A DNA stretch of 41,499 nucleotides. Origin: Cyanobacteria bacterium M_surface_10_m2_119. Lineage in GTDB: Bacteria; Cyanobacteriota; Cyanobacteriia; PCC-6307; Cyanobiaceae. The stretch is from NCBI GenBank assembly GCA_016882525.1, contig VGPU01000018.1, positions 1 through 41,499 of the forward strand, read 5' to 3'. The notes under the pieces are model-generated. The model searched no databases. It saw nothing but the letters and a program-made list of their open reading frames with translations, and was not told the origin of the DNA. The position numbers and the translations under genes are program-made. Positions 33,871 through 41,353 of the stretch are shown here, in pieces; position 1 is the first letter of the stretch; every line of letters starts with the position of its first letter.

Positions 33871-34893
33871 TCACCCCACCAGCACCGGCGGATCGCGATA
33901 ATCCGCCACCACGCTCTCCAGCTCGTCGCGATTGGCCTCGAGGGCTGCCACGCAGGCGGGATCGAGCTCGCCCTTATGGGCCAGGTCGCGCACCAGCTCC
34001 AGGCCTTCGCTCACCGAAGCGCTGCGGCGGTAGGGGCGGGTGCTGGTGACGGCATCGAACACATCGGCCATGGCCACGATCCGGCCCTCAATCGGAATCG
34101 CCGCGCCGCGAAGGCCGACCGGGTAGCCGGAGCCGGGGAGGCGCTCGTGATGGGTGCGGATGATGTTGGCCATCAGGCGGGTGGCCGGCTGGTCGGGGAT
34201 GCTGTGCTGCCCCAGCAGCTTATGCAGAATCTCCAGCCCCAGCTCCACGTGGGTGCGCATCACCACCATCTCCTCGGAGGTGAGGCGGCCGGGCTTGAGC
34301 AGGATGCCGTCGGGAATGCCGATCTTGCCGATGTCGTGCAGCCGCGAAAACAGGCTGAGCTGCTCGATGAAGGTGGGGCTGAGCTGGTGGCTCTCCGCCA
34401 GCCCCATTGCGATCATCCGGGTGATGCGGCTCACCCGCTCGAGGTGATGGCCGGTTTCGCTGTCGCGCAGGCGGGCGAACTCGTGCGCCACCCCCGTGGC
34501 CTGGCGCAGGGCCTCGAGGGCATCGGCGCCGCTGCGCAGGTTGGTGATGATCAGCTCGGCCAACACCGCCAGGGCCGCCTGCTCCACCGGGGCAAAGGTG
34601 TTGCCGGGCTCGGCCACGCACACGATCCGGTGATCGGCCAGCACCTCGGTGAACAACTCCGCGGCACCCTGGTGCTGCAGCTGACCTGCCGGATCGCCCC
34701 ACAGCTGGGGAGCGGGCTGCTCCCCGCTGGCAGCCGCCTGGCTGTCGAACAACAGCCAGAACTGGCCGTTGCCAGCCTCGGCAAAGCAGAGCAGGCGCTG
34801 CAGATGGGGCACCAGCCCATGGGCGCGCGCCCCCAGCTGATGCAACTGGCTGCGCTGTTGTGGATGGAGCACCGGAACCAAGTGCCCAGCCAA
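33871..34893 (-). CDS. HD-GYP domain protein (cyclic-di-GMP phosphodiesterase family)
   Basis: 340 residues from ATG 34893. The N-terminal half is a possible GAF-like sensor (LLCFAEAGNGQFWLLFDSQA, VCVAEPGNTFAPVEQAALAV). The C-terminal HD-GYP part has DSETGHHLERVSRITRMIAM, SRLHDIGKIGIPDGILLKPG, MRTHVELGLEIL, IIRTHHERLPGSGYP and IVAMADVFDAVTSTRPYR. Most metal residues are kept; the usual HHExxDGxGYP is HHERLPGSGYP, with Pro in place of the Asp. HD-GYP proteins break cyclic-di-GMP and often control pili. It lies at the 3' end of the pseudopilin gene cluster on the same strand, 14 bases after the frameshifted prepilin gene. Confidence 0.88.
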   Translation of the reverse strand: MAGHLVPVLHPQQRSQLHQLGARAHGLVPHLQRLLCFAEAGNGQFWLLFDSQAAASGEQPAPQLWGDPAGQLQHQGAAELFTEVLADHRIVCVAEPGNTFAPVEQAALAVLAELIITNLRSGADALEALRQATGVAHEFARLRDSETGHHLERVSRITRMIAMGLAESHQLSPTFIEQLSLFSRLHDIGKIGIPDGILLKPGRLTSEEMVVMRTHVELGLEILHKLLGQHSIPDQPATRLMANIIRTHHERLPGSGYPVGLRGAAIPIEGRIVAMADVFDAVTSTRPYRRSASVSEGLELVRDLAHKGELDPACVAALEANRDELESVVADYRDPPVLVG

Positions 34894-34906
34894 TTCCGAA
34901 ATAACC

Positions 34907-35492
34907 CTAGGCGCTCGGTTCGGAGCCTAGCCGCGGCGCAGGCAGCTCCAGCACCAGCGGTTGATCGGCCGCCAGCTGGCGCGCCAGGCGCAGCTGGAGC
35001 ACGCCGCTGGTCTGCGCCTCGGCGACAAAACCCCGCCGCTGGAGGCAGGGCATCGATCAACACCCGGTTCTGAGGCGCCGTGCTGGCGAGCTCACCGCTG
35101 AGGCCGTAGGCGGGCCCGCAGCGCATCAGCACCCGCCCGCGCCAGATCGGCGAGGGCGACGCCCCCACCGAATAGGTGATCCCCCCGGCGGGCGTGCCCA
35201 GCTGCAGCACCACCGTGCGCCCCGCCAGCGAGCAGCCCGCCGGCACGGTGAGCGCGGTGCTCGCCCACTGGGCCTGCTGCAGCTCCTGGCGCACCAACTC
35301 CAGGGCCCGCTGGCCCAGCTGGCGCTCGCGCAACAGGCGTCCCAGGGTCTGGGAGGCGCCGCTCTCCACCACCAGCAGCTGCAGCAGCACCGCCGCCAGG
35401 CCGCCGCCGAGCAGCAGGGCGATCAGCAGCTCGGGCAGGGAGAAACCGAGGTGGGGCCGGCGTTTCAGACGGCGTTGCACAACGGAAACCAT
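34907..35492 (-). pseudogene. PilW/GspJ-like minor prepilin, frameshifted near the 3' end
   Basis: From ATG 35492: MVSVVQRRLKRRPHLGFSLPELLIALLLGG, the prepilin site (H-L-G-FSLPE), followed by a body with RQLGQRALELVRQELQQAQW and GGITYSVGASPSPIWRGRVL. After DALPPAAGF the frame runs into unrelated sequence, while another frame continues VAEAQTSGVLQLRLARQLAA and DQPLVLELPAPRLGSEP to a TAG at 34909-34907. The shift lies at the AAAACCCC run near 35027-35034 (plus strand), so one extra base there would explain it. It is part of the minor pseudopilin cluster between the FimT-like gene and the HD-GYP gene. Confidence 0.75.
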
Positions 35493-35511
35493 GGCGATCA
35501 AGGCGTAGAGA

Positions 35512-36051
35512 TCAGAGCGTGGGGTCAGGACGGCAGTGCTCACTGCTGAGGCCGGCAGCGGGCTCGCTGGCGTACTGGCCCAGGCGCAGCACGCCCAGGG
35601 GCAGGGCCAGCACCAGGCAGCGACGCAAGGGCGTGGCCGGGCTGGCCACCACCACCGTGCCGGCATCGATCAAGAGGCCATTGGCCGTGAACCGCAGCGC
35701 CTCCGGCAGGTTGTGGTGCACCTCCAGGGCGGCATGGGTGGCCTCGGCCTCCGCCAGCAGCCCCGCCTCCCCCTCCAGGGGCAGCAGCAGCGGCCGGCCA
35801 TCGCGTAGGGCCCGGTCGCGCCCGCGCTCGATCTCCAGCATGAGGCTGCGGCTCGCCGCCTCCACCCGCATCCGCGCCAGCGCCCCCTGACCGCTCGGCA
35901 ACGCCAGCGCCGCCAGGATCCCGAGCACAGCAACAGCGATCAGCAATTCCGGGAGGCTGAAGGCGGCCCGTGCCTCCCTACATGGGTGGCCCGGCAGCCC
36001 CAGGCGGCGGTGGTTCATACCCATCCCTGCGAATGGGTTCAGGGTTGCCAC
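35512..36051 (-). CDS. FimT/GspH-like minor pseudopilin
   Basis: 179 residues. Prepilin site CREARAAFSLPELLIAVAVL with Ala in place of the usual Gly before Phe, then GILAALALPSGQGALARMRV, the long helix, and a GspH-type body (LMLEIERGRDRALRDGRPLL, GLLIDAGTVVVASPATPLRR, RCLVLALPLGVLRLGQ). Later ATG codons at residues 10 and 12 (MGMNHRRLG) are equally good starts. Minor pseudopilins prime assembly of type IV pili or type II secretion pseudopili. It is 20 bases upstream of the PilW-like gene, same strand. Confidence 0.83.
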   Translation of the reverse strand: MATLNPFAGMGMNHRRLGLPGHPCREARAAFSLPELLIAVAVLGILAALALPSGQGALARMRVEAASRSLMLEIERGRDRALRDGRPLLLPLEGEAGLLAEAEATHAALEVHHNLPEALRFTANGLLIDAGTVVVASPATPLRRCLVLALPLGVLRLGQYASEPAAGLSSEHCRPDPTL

Positions 36052-36070
36052 AGACCAGCAACCGGCCCTC

Positions 36071-36337
36071 TCAGCGGTACACCTGGCTCCGATGGGCGAT
36101 CTGGAGCACCAACACCACCAGTTCGCCGTCCTGGATGTCGCAGATCAGCCGGTAGTCGCCCACGCGGTAGCGCCAAAGTCCCGTGAGGTTGGCGGTCAGT
36201 GACTTTCCCCGCTGCCTGGGGTTCTCAACCTCAAGCACCAGCCTGTTCAAGTACCGCACGAGGATCTGGGCTGAAGAGCGATCGAGCTTCTTGATCTGCC
36301 GCTTTGCGGTCTCAGAGATCCGAAGCGTCCAGGCCAA
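36071..36337 (-). CDS. RelE/ParE-family toxin
   Basis: 88 residues: MAWTLRISETAKRQIKKLDR, SAQILVRYLNRLVLEVENPR, KSLTANLTGLWRYRVGDYRL and ICDIQDGELVVLVLQIAHRS then QVYR. This is the RelE pattern (WRYRVGDYRLICDI and the H-R-xxVY end), a ribosome-dependent mRNA endonuclease. The overlap of 26 bases with the antitoxin gene upstream is usual. The pair sits inside the minor-pseudopilin operon. Confidence 0.93.
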   Translation of the reverse strand: MAWTLRISETAKRQIKKLDRSSAQILVRYLNRLVLEVENPRQRGKSLTANLTGLWRYRVGDYRLICDIQDGELVVLVLQIAHRSQVYR

Positions 36338-36548
36338 GCTCTGTCATCACGTCGTGAAGGCTGTGGGTCTGCTCCTTGCCCGAGCGGACCCGTTCCAGCA
36401 CCGCAGCGCCCAAGTAGGCATCCTCCAGGTCGTCAATGCCTCCTTCAATCAGCTCCCGGAGGTAAAAGGCCTTCGAGCGACCCGTGACCTGAGCGAGCTG
36501 GGCGAGCCGAGCCTCCACAGCTGGATCCAGGCGAATGGAGGTGGGCAT
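36312..36548 (-). CDS. RelB-like ribbon-helix-helix antitoxin
   Basis: 78 residues: MPTSIRLDPAVEARLAQLAQ, VTGRSKAFYLRELIEGGIDD, LEDAYLGAAVLERVRSGKEQ, then a tail THSLHDVMTELGLDASDL. An RHH domain (SIRLDPAVEARLAQLA ... RSKAFYLREL) plus the toxin-binding helix. ATG 36548, antitoxin first. A perfect 12-base palindrome lies 10 bases upstream. Confidence 0.92.
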   Translation of the reverse strand: MPTSIRLDPAVEARLAQLAQVTGRSKAFYLRELIEGGIDDLEDAYLGAAVLERVRSGKEQTHSLHDVMTELGLDASDL

Positions 36549-36558
36549 GCGTTCATCC

Positions 36559-36570
36559 CATCGATCGATG
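36559..36570 (-). promoter_or_regulatory. Palindrome CATCGATCGATG, RelBE-type operator candidate
   Basis: A perfect 12-base palindrome lies 10 bases upstream of the antitoxin ATG, where an RHH antitoxin would bind. Upstream on the minus strand GAATAC could serve as a -10 box. Confidence 0.55.
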
Positions 36571-36590
36571 TATTCACTCTACTGAGCTCT

Positions 36591-37022
36591 TCAGGGAAGC
36601 TCTCCTCCAGGCGGTGCTTCAGCAGGCGGGAGAGCTCCCTCCGAACTGACCTCCGCCTCGGGGGCTCCTTCATCACCCCCCACCCCGCACAAGCCCAGGG
36701 CCGCCGGGTCATACCAGCGCTGGCGCTCGAGGCCGCCGTGCCCCTGCAGCCGCAGGCGCACGCCGTGGCCGTCGCGTGCGAGGGCCGGCAGGTGGGCCAC
36801 CAGCCAGTCGGCAGCAGCCTGGCAATCGGCAGCCACCGGTGTGCCCGCCAGCTGCTGCAGCTGGGCCTGCACCGCCAGCAGTTCGGTTTCCAGGGCGGTG
36901 TGCTGCTGGCGCTGCTGCTCGGCGCGCACGCTCCACTGGCTGCCGGAGGCCCACACCTGCAGTGAGGCGCTGGCGCTGATCGCCAGCACCGTGGCGGCCA
37001 CCAGCAGTTCGGTGAGGTTCAT
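36591..37022 (-). CDS. PilV/GspI-like minor pseudopilin
   Basis: 143 residues starting MNLTELLVAATVLAISASAS: the hydrophobic pilin helix with the Glu (position 5 of the L-T-E motif) but without any leader before it, so the normal Gly-Phe cleavage site is missing and the N terminus looks trimmed. Then ASGSQWSVRAEQQRQQHTAL, QLAGTPVAADCQAAADWLVA and RWYDPAALGLCGVGGDEGAP. The Pro/Glu-rich end is atypical. Its start overlaps the end of the upstream gene by 4 bases (ATGA). Confidence 0.65.
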   Translation of the reverse strand: MNLTELLVAATVLAISASASLQVWASGSQWSVRAEQQRQQHTALETELLAVQAQLQQLAGTPVAADCQAAADWLVAHLPALARDGHGVRLRLQGHGGLERQRWYDPAALGLCGVGGDEGAPEAEVSSEGALPPAEAPPGGELP

Positions 37023-37483
37023 TGCGCCACCTCCGCGGTCGCGCTGCGCAGCCCCAGCTCCTGCACCGCCAGGAGCCGCGGGCTCTCATCGGTGCTGAAA
37101 CGCAGAGCAAAGGCGGCCGCCGGCCCGCCGTCACTGGACTGCAGCAGCAGTTCCGCCAGGCCCTCCCCCTCGGCGCCGGACTGGGGGCGGTAGTGCAGCA
37201 GCTGCCAGCCCTGGTTGCCGGCCACCCCCTGCCGCAACGCCTCAAGCGCGCCCGGCTCTGCGCAAGCGGCCTCGGCCCACTGCGCATCGGCCAGGGGCAG
37301 CAGGCAGCGGTGCTGGCGCTGCAGGGCGCCGGCGAACTGCTGGGCGGCCTCCATCAGCCGGTCTTCCAGCAGGCGGCGGCGCTGCTGCACCACCTGCAGG
37401 CTCCGCCCCTGCAAGGCCAGCGCCTGCAGCGACAGGCTGCTGAGCAACAGCAACAACGACACACTGAACGAGAGCGGCAACAT
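37019..37483 (-). CDS. Pilus-cluster protein of unknown family, 154 residues
   Basis: One N-terminal helix (MLPLSFSVSLLLLLSSLSLQALAL), then a helical, Gln-rich region QVVQQRRRLLEDRLMEAAQQ and a C-terminal part GNQGWQLLHYRPQSGAEGEG, GGPAAAFALRFSTDESPRLL. No prepilin peptidase site. The layout resembles PilX-type minor pilin proteins or their accessory factors. First gene of the minus-strand pseudopilin operon; overlaps the PilV-like gene by 4 bases. Confidence 0.6.
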   Translation of the reverse strand: MLPLSFSVSLLLLLSSLSLQALALQGRSLQVVQQRRRLLEDRLMEAAQQFAGALQRQHRCLLPLADAQWAEAACAEPGALEALRQGVAGNQGWQLLHYRPQSGAEGEGLAELLLQSSDGGPAAAFALRFSTDESPRLLAVQELGLRSATAEVAQ

Positions 37484-37527
37484 CGGGCCACACGCAGGGC
37501 GTGCTCAGGGTTGCCACAGGGCCCACA

Positions 37528-37743
37528 TCACTTCACGAGGGCGTGAGGGATGTTGGGGCTGCGGGGATCGGGCTCCAGGCGCTGGCGCGCCGAGTGAATG
37601 GTGGGGTCCATGTCCTCCATCGGAACACCCCCAAGCAACACGTCGTTGCCCAACACGAGCGGACCCACACAACAGATCCGATCCTGAAAGGCCACCTTCA
37701 CCGGGCCCACATAGGGCACCCGCATGGAACGACCATCGGCCAC
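37528..37743 (-). pseudogene. C-terminal remnant of a clan AA aspartic protease
   Basis: 71 codons from a GTG at 37743: ADGRSMRVPYVGPVKVAFQD, then CVGPLVLGNDVLLGGVPMED and SARQRLEPDPRSPNIPHAL. This matches the second half of the small retropepsin-like proteases (TIGR03698/AF_0612 group: VPYVGPV ... VLLGxxPMEDMD ... NPxSPNIP). The N-terminal half that carries the catalytic DTGA is absent; a stop lies seven codons upstream. It cannot be a working protease as written. It lies between the pseudopilin operon and the GGDEF-EAL gene. Confidence 0.7.
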
Positions 37744-37809
37744 TGAACGCCGGGCTGAGGTTCATCACAACGCTAACCACCGTCAACAGCGTCGCTAGCG
37801 TTTGGGTGA

Positions 37810-39546
37810 ATGTGGGCAGGCATGGGCAGGATGCTGCGGCGCCTTCAGAGCTGGTGGCAGCAGGAATGGCTGGCCTTGGTGCGCAGCGACGGCCGCCGCT
37901 TCGTGGCGCTGCTGGCCCTGGCGGCGGTGGTGGTGCTGGCGATCGCCCACCTGCAACAGACGGGGCTGCAGCTGCTGGCCCTCGCCCTGGTGCTGCTGCT
38001 GGTGCTGCTGCGCCGGCAGCAGGAGCAGGATCTGCGCCTCGATCACACCAGCCATCTGCTCGATGTGCTGCTGGAGCAACTCAGCGGCACCAGCACTACG
38101 GAGCCCAGCAGCGCAGACGCTGTCAGTGGAAGTGGGGACAGCGGTGATCTCCCACAGCGTGACATCCGCCTGAAGGTGAATGCGCTGGCGGTCTTGCTCG
38201 ATCGCCTGCTGCAGACAGCCCACAACCGCAGCCTGGTGGATGAACTCACCCAGCTGCCCAATCGCCGCGCCTTCCTGGAGCAGATCCAGGTGGAATCGGC
38301 GCGGGCACGGCGCTCCAACAAGCCCTTTGCGGTGCTGTTCGTGGACATCGACCAGTTCCGCAGCCTCAACGACACCTACGGCCACGCCACCGGCGACCGG
38401 GCCCTGATCGCGGTGGCGCGCAAGCTCAAAGACACGGTGCGCCTGGGCGACTTCCTGGCCCGCTACGGCAGCGATGAATTCGCGGTGTTGATGGATCTCT
38501 CGGCGATCCGTGAAGCCAACGAGGAAACCCTCAAGGCGAGGGCCTATCAGTTCGCCTCGCGGGTGGTGAGTGCCTTCAACGACATCACCGACCTGGGCAA
38601 CACCAGCCTCGACATCGGCGTGAGCGTGGGCGTGAGCGTGGTGCATCCCGGCGAGACCGACGCCGAGGCGATCCTGCGAAACCTGGACACGGCGATCGTG
38701 CAGGCCAAGGGCCAGAAGCACGAGCGGGTGGCGATCTTCGATGTGAGCAACGCCGCCAGCACCACCACCAGCTTCGACGATTACAAGCTGTTCAGCGAGC
38801 TGAAAGAGGCATTGCGGCAGCGCACCCTGCAGATGGCCTTTCACCCCCTTGTCACCGGCGATGGCCGCTGGTGGAGCCTTGAGGCCCTGGCGCGCTGGCA
38901 ACACCCGGAGCTGGGCTTCATCCCCCCGGATCGCTTCATCGCCATCGCCGAGCGCTAACGCCTGATGCGCGAGCTGGGCGACCTGATCTTCCAGCTCTCG
39001 CTGGAGGGCTTCTGCCAGATCCGCGAGGCCCTGGATCTCCCCGGTCTGCGCCTCTCTGCGAACATCAGCCCCACCCAGCTCAGCGACCCGGATCTGCACG
39101 AGCGTCTGCGGGGCATGCTCCAGGGGGCCGGCCTCACCCCGGAACTGATCACCCTGGAGATCACCGAGGCCTCGATCCTCGAGAGCACACCGGCCACCGA
39201 GGCCAACCTGCAGCAGTTCCGCGCCCAGGGCTATGCCCTGGCCCTCGATGATTTCGGCACCGGCTATTCCTCGCTCAACCTGCTCAACACCCTCCAGCCC
39301 AACGAAATCAAGATCGACAAGTCGTTCGTGATGGCCCTCGGCAGCGACGGCTACGCCGGCCAGATCGTGGCCGTGATCTCCAGCATGGCCAAACACATGG
39401 ACCTCCACCTCGTCGCCGAAGGCGTGGAAGACGCCTCTATCCTCGGCGCCCTCCAGGAGCTGGGCATTCCCCTGTTCCAGGGCTACCACTTCTACAGGCC
39501 AATGCTGCCGGAGGCCTTGATCGCGGAGGGGGAGAAGGGGGGCTGA
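37810..39546 (+). pseudogene. GGDEF-EAL cyclic-di-GMP protein with internal TAA
   Basis: From ATG 37810 (others at 37822 and 37831): two N-terminal helices (FVALLALAAVVVLAIA, LLALALVLLLVLLRRQ), a coiled linker (VNALAVLLDRLLQTAHNRSL), GGDEF domain (VDELTQLPNRRAFLEQIQVE, VLFVDIDQFRSLNDTYGHAT, RYGSDEFAVLMDL) and EAL domain (WWSLEALARWQHPELGFIPP). A TAA at 38956-38958 falls after IAIAER. The same frame continues RLMRELGDLIFQLSLEGFCQ, LRLSANISPTQLSDPDLHER, LEITEAS, ALDDFGTGYSSL and KIDKSFVMALG to TGA 39546. The GGDEF signature is GSDEF, which may be inactive, while the EAL residues are intact. Without the stop it would be a phosphodiesterase of about 578 residues. CAA to TAA is the simplest cause. 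Confidence 0.9.
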
Positions 39547-39711
39547 TTGGGAAGCGCGGGAAGAGCTGAGCCCCTTTCAAAGCAAGGCTACCGGTGATCT
39601 TGACTTTGACGCTTTCAGGCAACTTCACAACTATCAGCTCTACTGAAACAGGAAGAGGGGTAGAGAAAGTCTTCACAGAAGCTGCAGCGAAGCCCCCATC
39701 CACCGCCGCCA

Positions 39712-40614
39712 TCACCCCCCGCGGCGCTCGAGCAGGCGAAAGGGGTCGTAGGCCACGCTGATGGCGAATTCCTCGGCAAACTCCAGCACCCGGCACCAGG
39801 CGCGCTGCTCGCGCAGGATGCCGCGCAGGATCACCGGCGCCGTGGCCTGGGCCAGGGTGATCTCCACCAGGGGCCAACCCACCGAGGCCTGAACAGCGTC
39901 TTCGCGGTAGAGCGGCACCACATCAAGGGCGCCCACGAGGATGCGGCGGCGGCTGGCCTCCCACTGGTAGGGCAGGTCGTAGCGCTCGAGCAGCTCGGCG
40001 GCGAGGGCCCAGCTGCTGCCGTGTTCATCGATGGCGGTGGCCAGGGGCAGACCGCGGGCCTCGATGCTGCTGGCGCGGCGGAACTGCAGGGGCGGCGGCG
40101 CGGGCTGGGGGGCCAGCCCGGGGCTGCTGTCACCCCGGAGGATCTGGCGCACGCGCTCGCGCAGCTGCTCACCGCCGGTGGGCGGGCCGCCCTTTTCCAG
40201 TTGCAGCAGGTCCCAGCGCTCACCGGTGCCGCCCCAGATCACCGGGCCGTAGTTGTCGTGCGCGTCGCGGCCGTCGCGGTTGGCGGCGGCCTCGGCGTGG
40301 GTCATCAGCCGCTGGATGGTGATCTGCTCGGCGCTCCAGCCCCAGCTGCGGGCCACGGCGGCGGCCTCCTGGCAGAGCGCCTCCAGCTGGGACTTGGTGG
40401 GTGGGATCGTCCAGGGGTCGGGCTGGCCGCCCATGCAGGCGCAGCTCAGGGCCACAGCATTGGCGTTGCGGCGCCAGGTGTGGGCGGGCAGGTCGGCGGC
40501 GTAGCTGTGCAGGCGGTGCACCACCCCTTCGCCGCTGATGATCGAGTGATAGAGCCCGCTGCGCACCCAGGTGTAGGGGGTGGCGGCCCAATGCAGATAG
40601 ATCGTGGCGGCCAT
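39712..40614 (-). CDS. N-acetylmuramoyl-L-alanine amidase / PGRP-fold protein
   Basis: Peptidoglycan amidase-type domain: MAATIYLHWAATPYTWVRSG, HSIISGEGVVHRLHSYAADL, LPAHTWRRNANAVALSCACM and ITIQRLMTHAEAAANRDGRD, with His residues placed like the zinc ligands of amidase_2. The ATG at 40614 matches the expected start; the frame extends to 40689 but that adds a poor leader. A low-complexity linker (SSPGLAPQPAPPPLQFRRAS) leads to a C-terminal part of about 110 residues (PLATAIDEHGSSWALAAELL, DVVPLYREDAVQASVGWPLV) that I do not recognise. It may cleave its own or phage-type cell wall. Confidence 0.8.
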   Translation of the reverse strand: MAATIYLHWAATPYTWVRSGLYHSIISGEGVVHRLHSYAADLPAHTWRRNANAVALSCACMGGQPDPWTIPPTKSQLEALCQEAAAVARSWGWSAEQITIQRLMTHAEAAANRDGRDAHDNYGPVIWGGTGERWDLLQLEKGGPPTGGEQLRERVRQILRGDSSPGLAPQPAPPPLQFRRASSIEARGLPLATAIDEHGSSWALAAELLERYDLPYQWEASRRRILVGALDVVPLYREDAVQASVGWPLVEITLAQATAPVILRGILREQRAWCRVLEFAEEFAISVAYDPFRLLERRGG

Positions 40615-40724
40615 CGCCAGCGCTGCGCCCACTGCGTTCTCGGTAGCCACGGGCCTGGCCGCTGGCAAGCAGCGGCAGCAGAGGGTCATGGCTCAAAAAA
40701 CTCACATCAAATTCTCAGAGTTGT

Positions 40725-40762
40725 GAAACCCTTTGCCTTGAAAGAGGTTTCCGGGAATTCCC
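40725..40762 (+). promoter_or_regulatory. Dyad symmetry upstream of the amidase gene
   Basis: GAAACC (40725-40730) pairs with GGTTTC (40746-40751), followed by the 10-base palindrome GGGAATTCCC (40753-40762). It lies in the 212-base gap between divergent genes (amidase and repeat protein). No T-run. Role unknown. Confidence 0.25.
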
Positions 40763-41165
40763 TGGCTTGGAACGATGACCACCGGCCCTGCTCCCACACA
40801 ACTCAGACACAGCACCAGGCTGAACACGCTCCAAAGCCATATTGTTCAGGCAGGTAGTCTAGGTCTGCCCTGGCATCGCTGCTCCTCTTGGTGACACGAC
40901 CATGGCTGAGGAAGTGAACATCGTGCCCCCGTCGGATGAACTGACAGCCGGCAGCACCCAGTCCCAGCTCAGCGCCGAAGCGCTGGAGAACGAACAGCGC
41001 ATGGCTGGCAACCGGCCGGACGCCGATAACTATGAAGCCAGCGCTTCCAGTGACAACCCGCCAGGCGTCACCTTCTTTGGCGATGCCGAGGACAACACCC
41101 CGGTGGAGGAGGGTCCCCCACCGGACATCGGCGTCGGTGTCACCACCCCAGCTCCTGGAACCATT

Positions 41166-41187
41166 CCCCCTAACTCCCCCCTAACTC
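41166..41187 (+). repeat. 11-bp tandem duplication CCCCCTAACTC x2
   Basis: Exact copies at 41166-41176 and 41177-41187. It lies within a coding sequence, and 11 is not a multiple of 3, so it moves the downstream frame. Each copy includes a C5 run, a slippage-prone word. Confidence 0.95.
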
Positions 41188-41353
41188 CAAGGTTGACGAG
41201 TTAGGCGGCGGCGGTGGCGGCGTGCTTGGCGACGGACCAGATCTTCCCGACCTTCTGACCACCCAGCCCCTCGCTCTTGGAGGCCTTGGCGGAGTAGTGC
41301 CTGCGAATGAACCCCCTGAGATTGATGGGTTCACAGCAGAAGCGGGGACGGGC

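Noticed and set aside
33643-35073. Open frame of 476 codons on the plus strand
   Set aside because: Antisense to the HD-GYP gene; no domain and shadow-like composition.
4192-39546. TAA/TAG reassigned to glutamine in this organism
   Set aside because: The type IV pilin (TAA at 33118), its duplicate (TAA at 33698) and the MBL-rhodanese gene (TAG at 6241) end at these codons at natural protein ends, and most core genes have no internal TAA or TAG. Local nonsense changes fit better.
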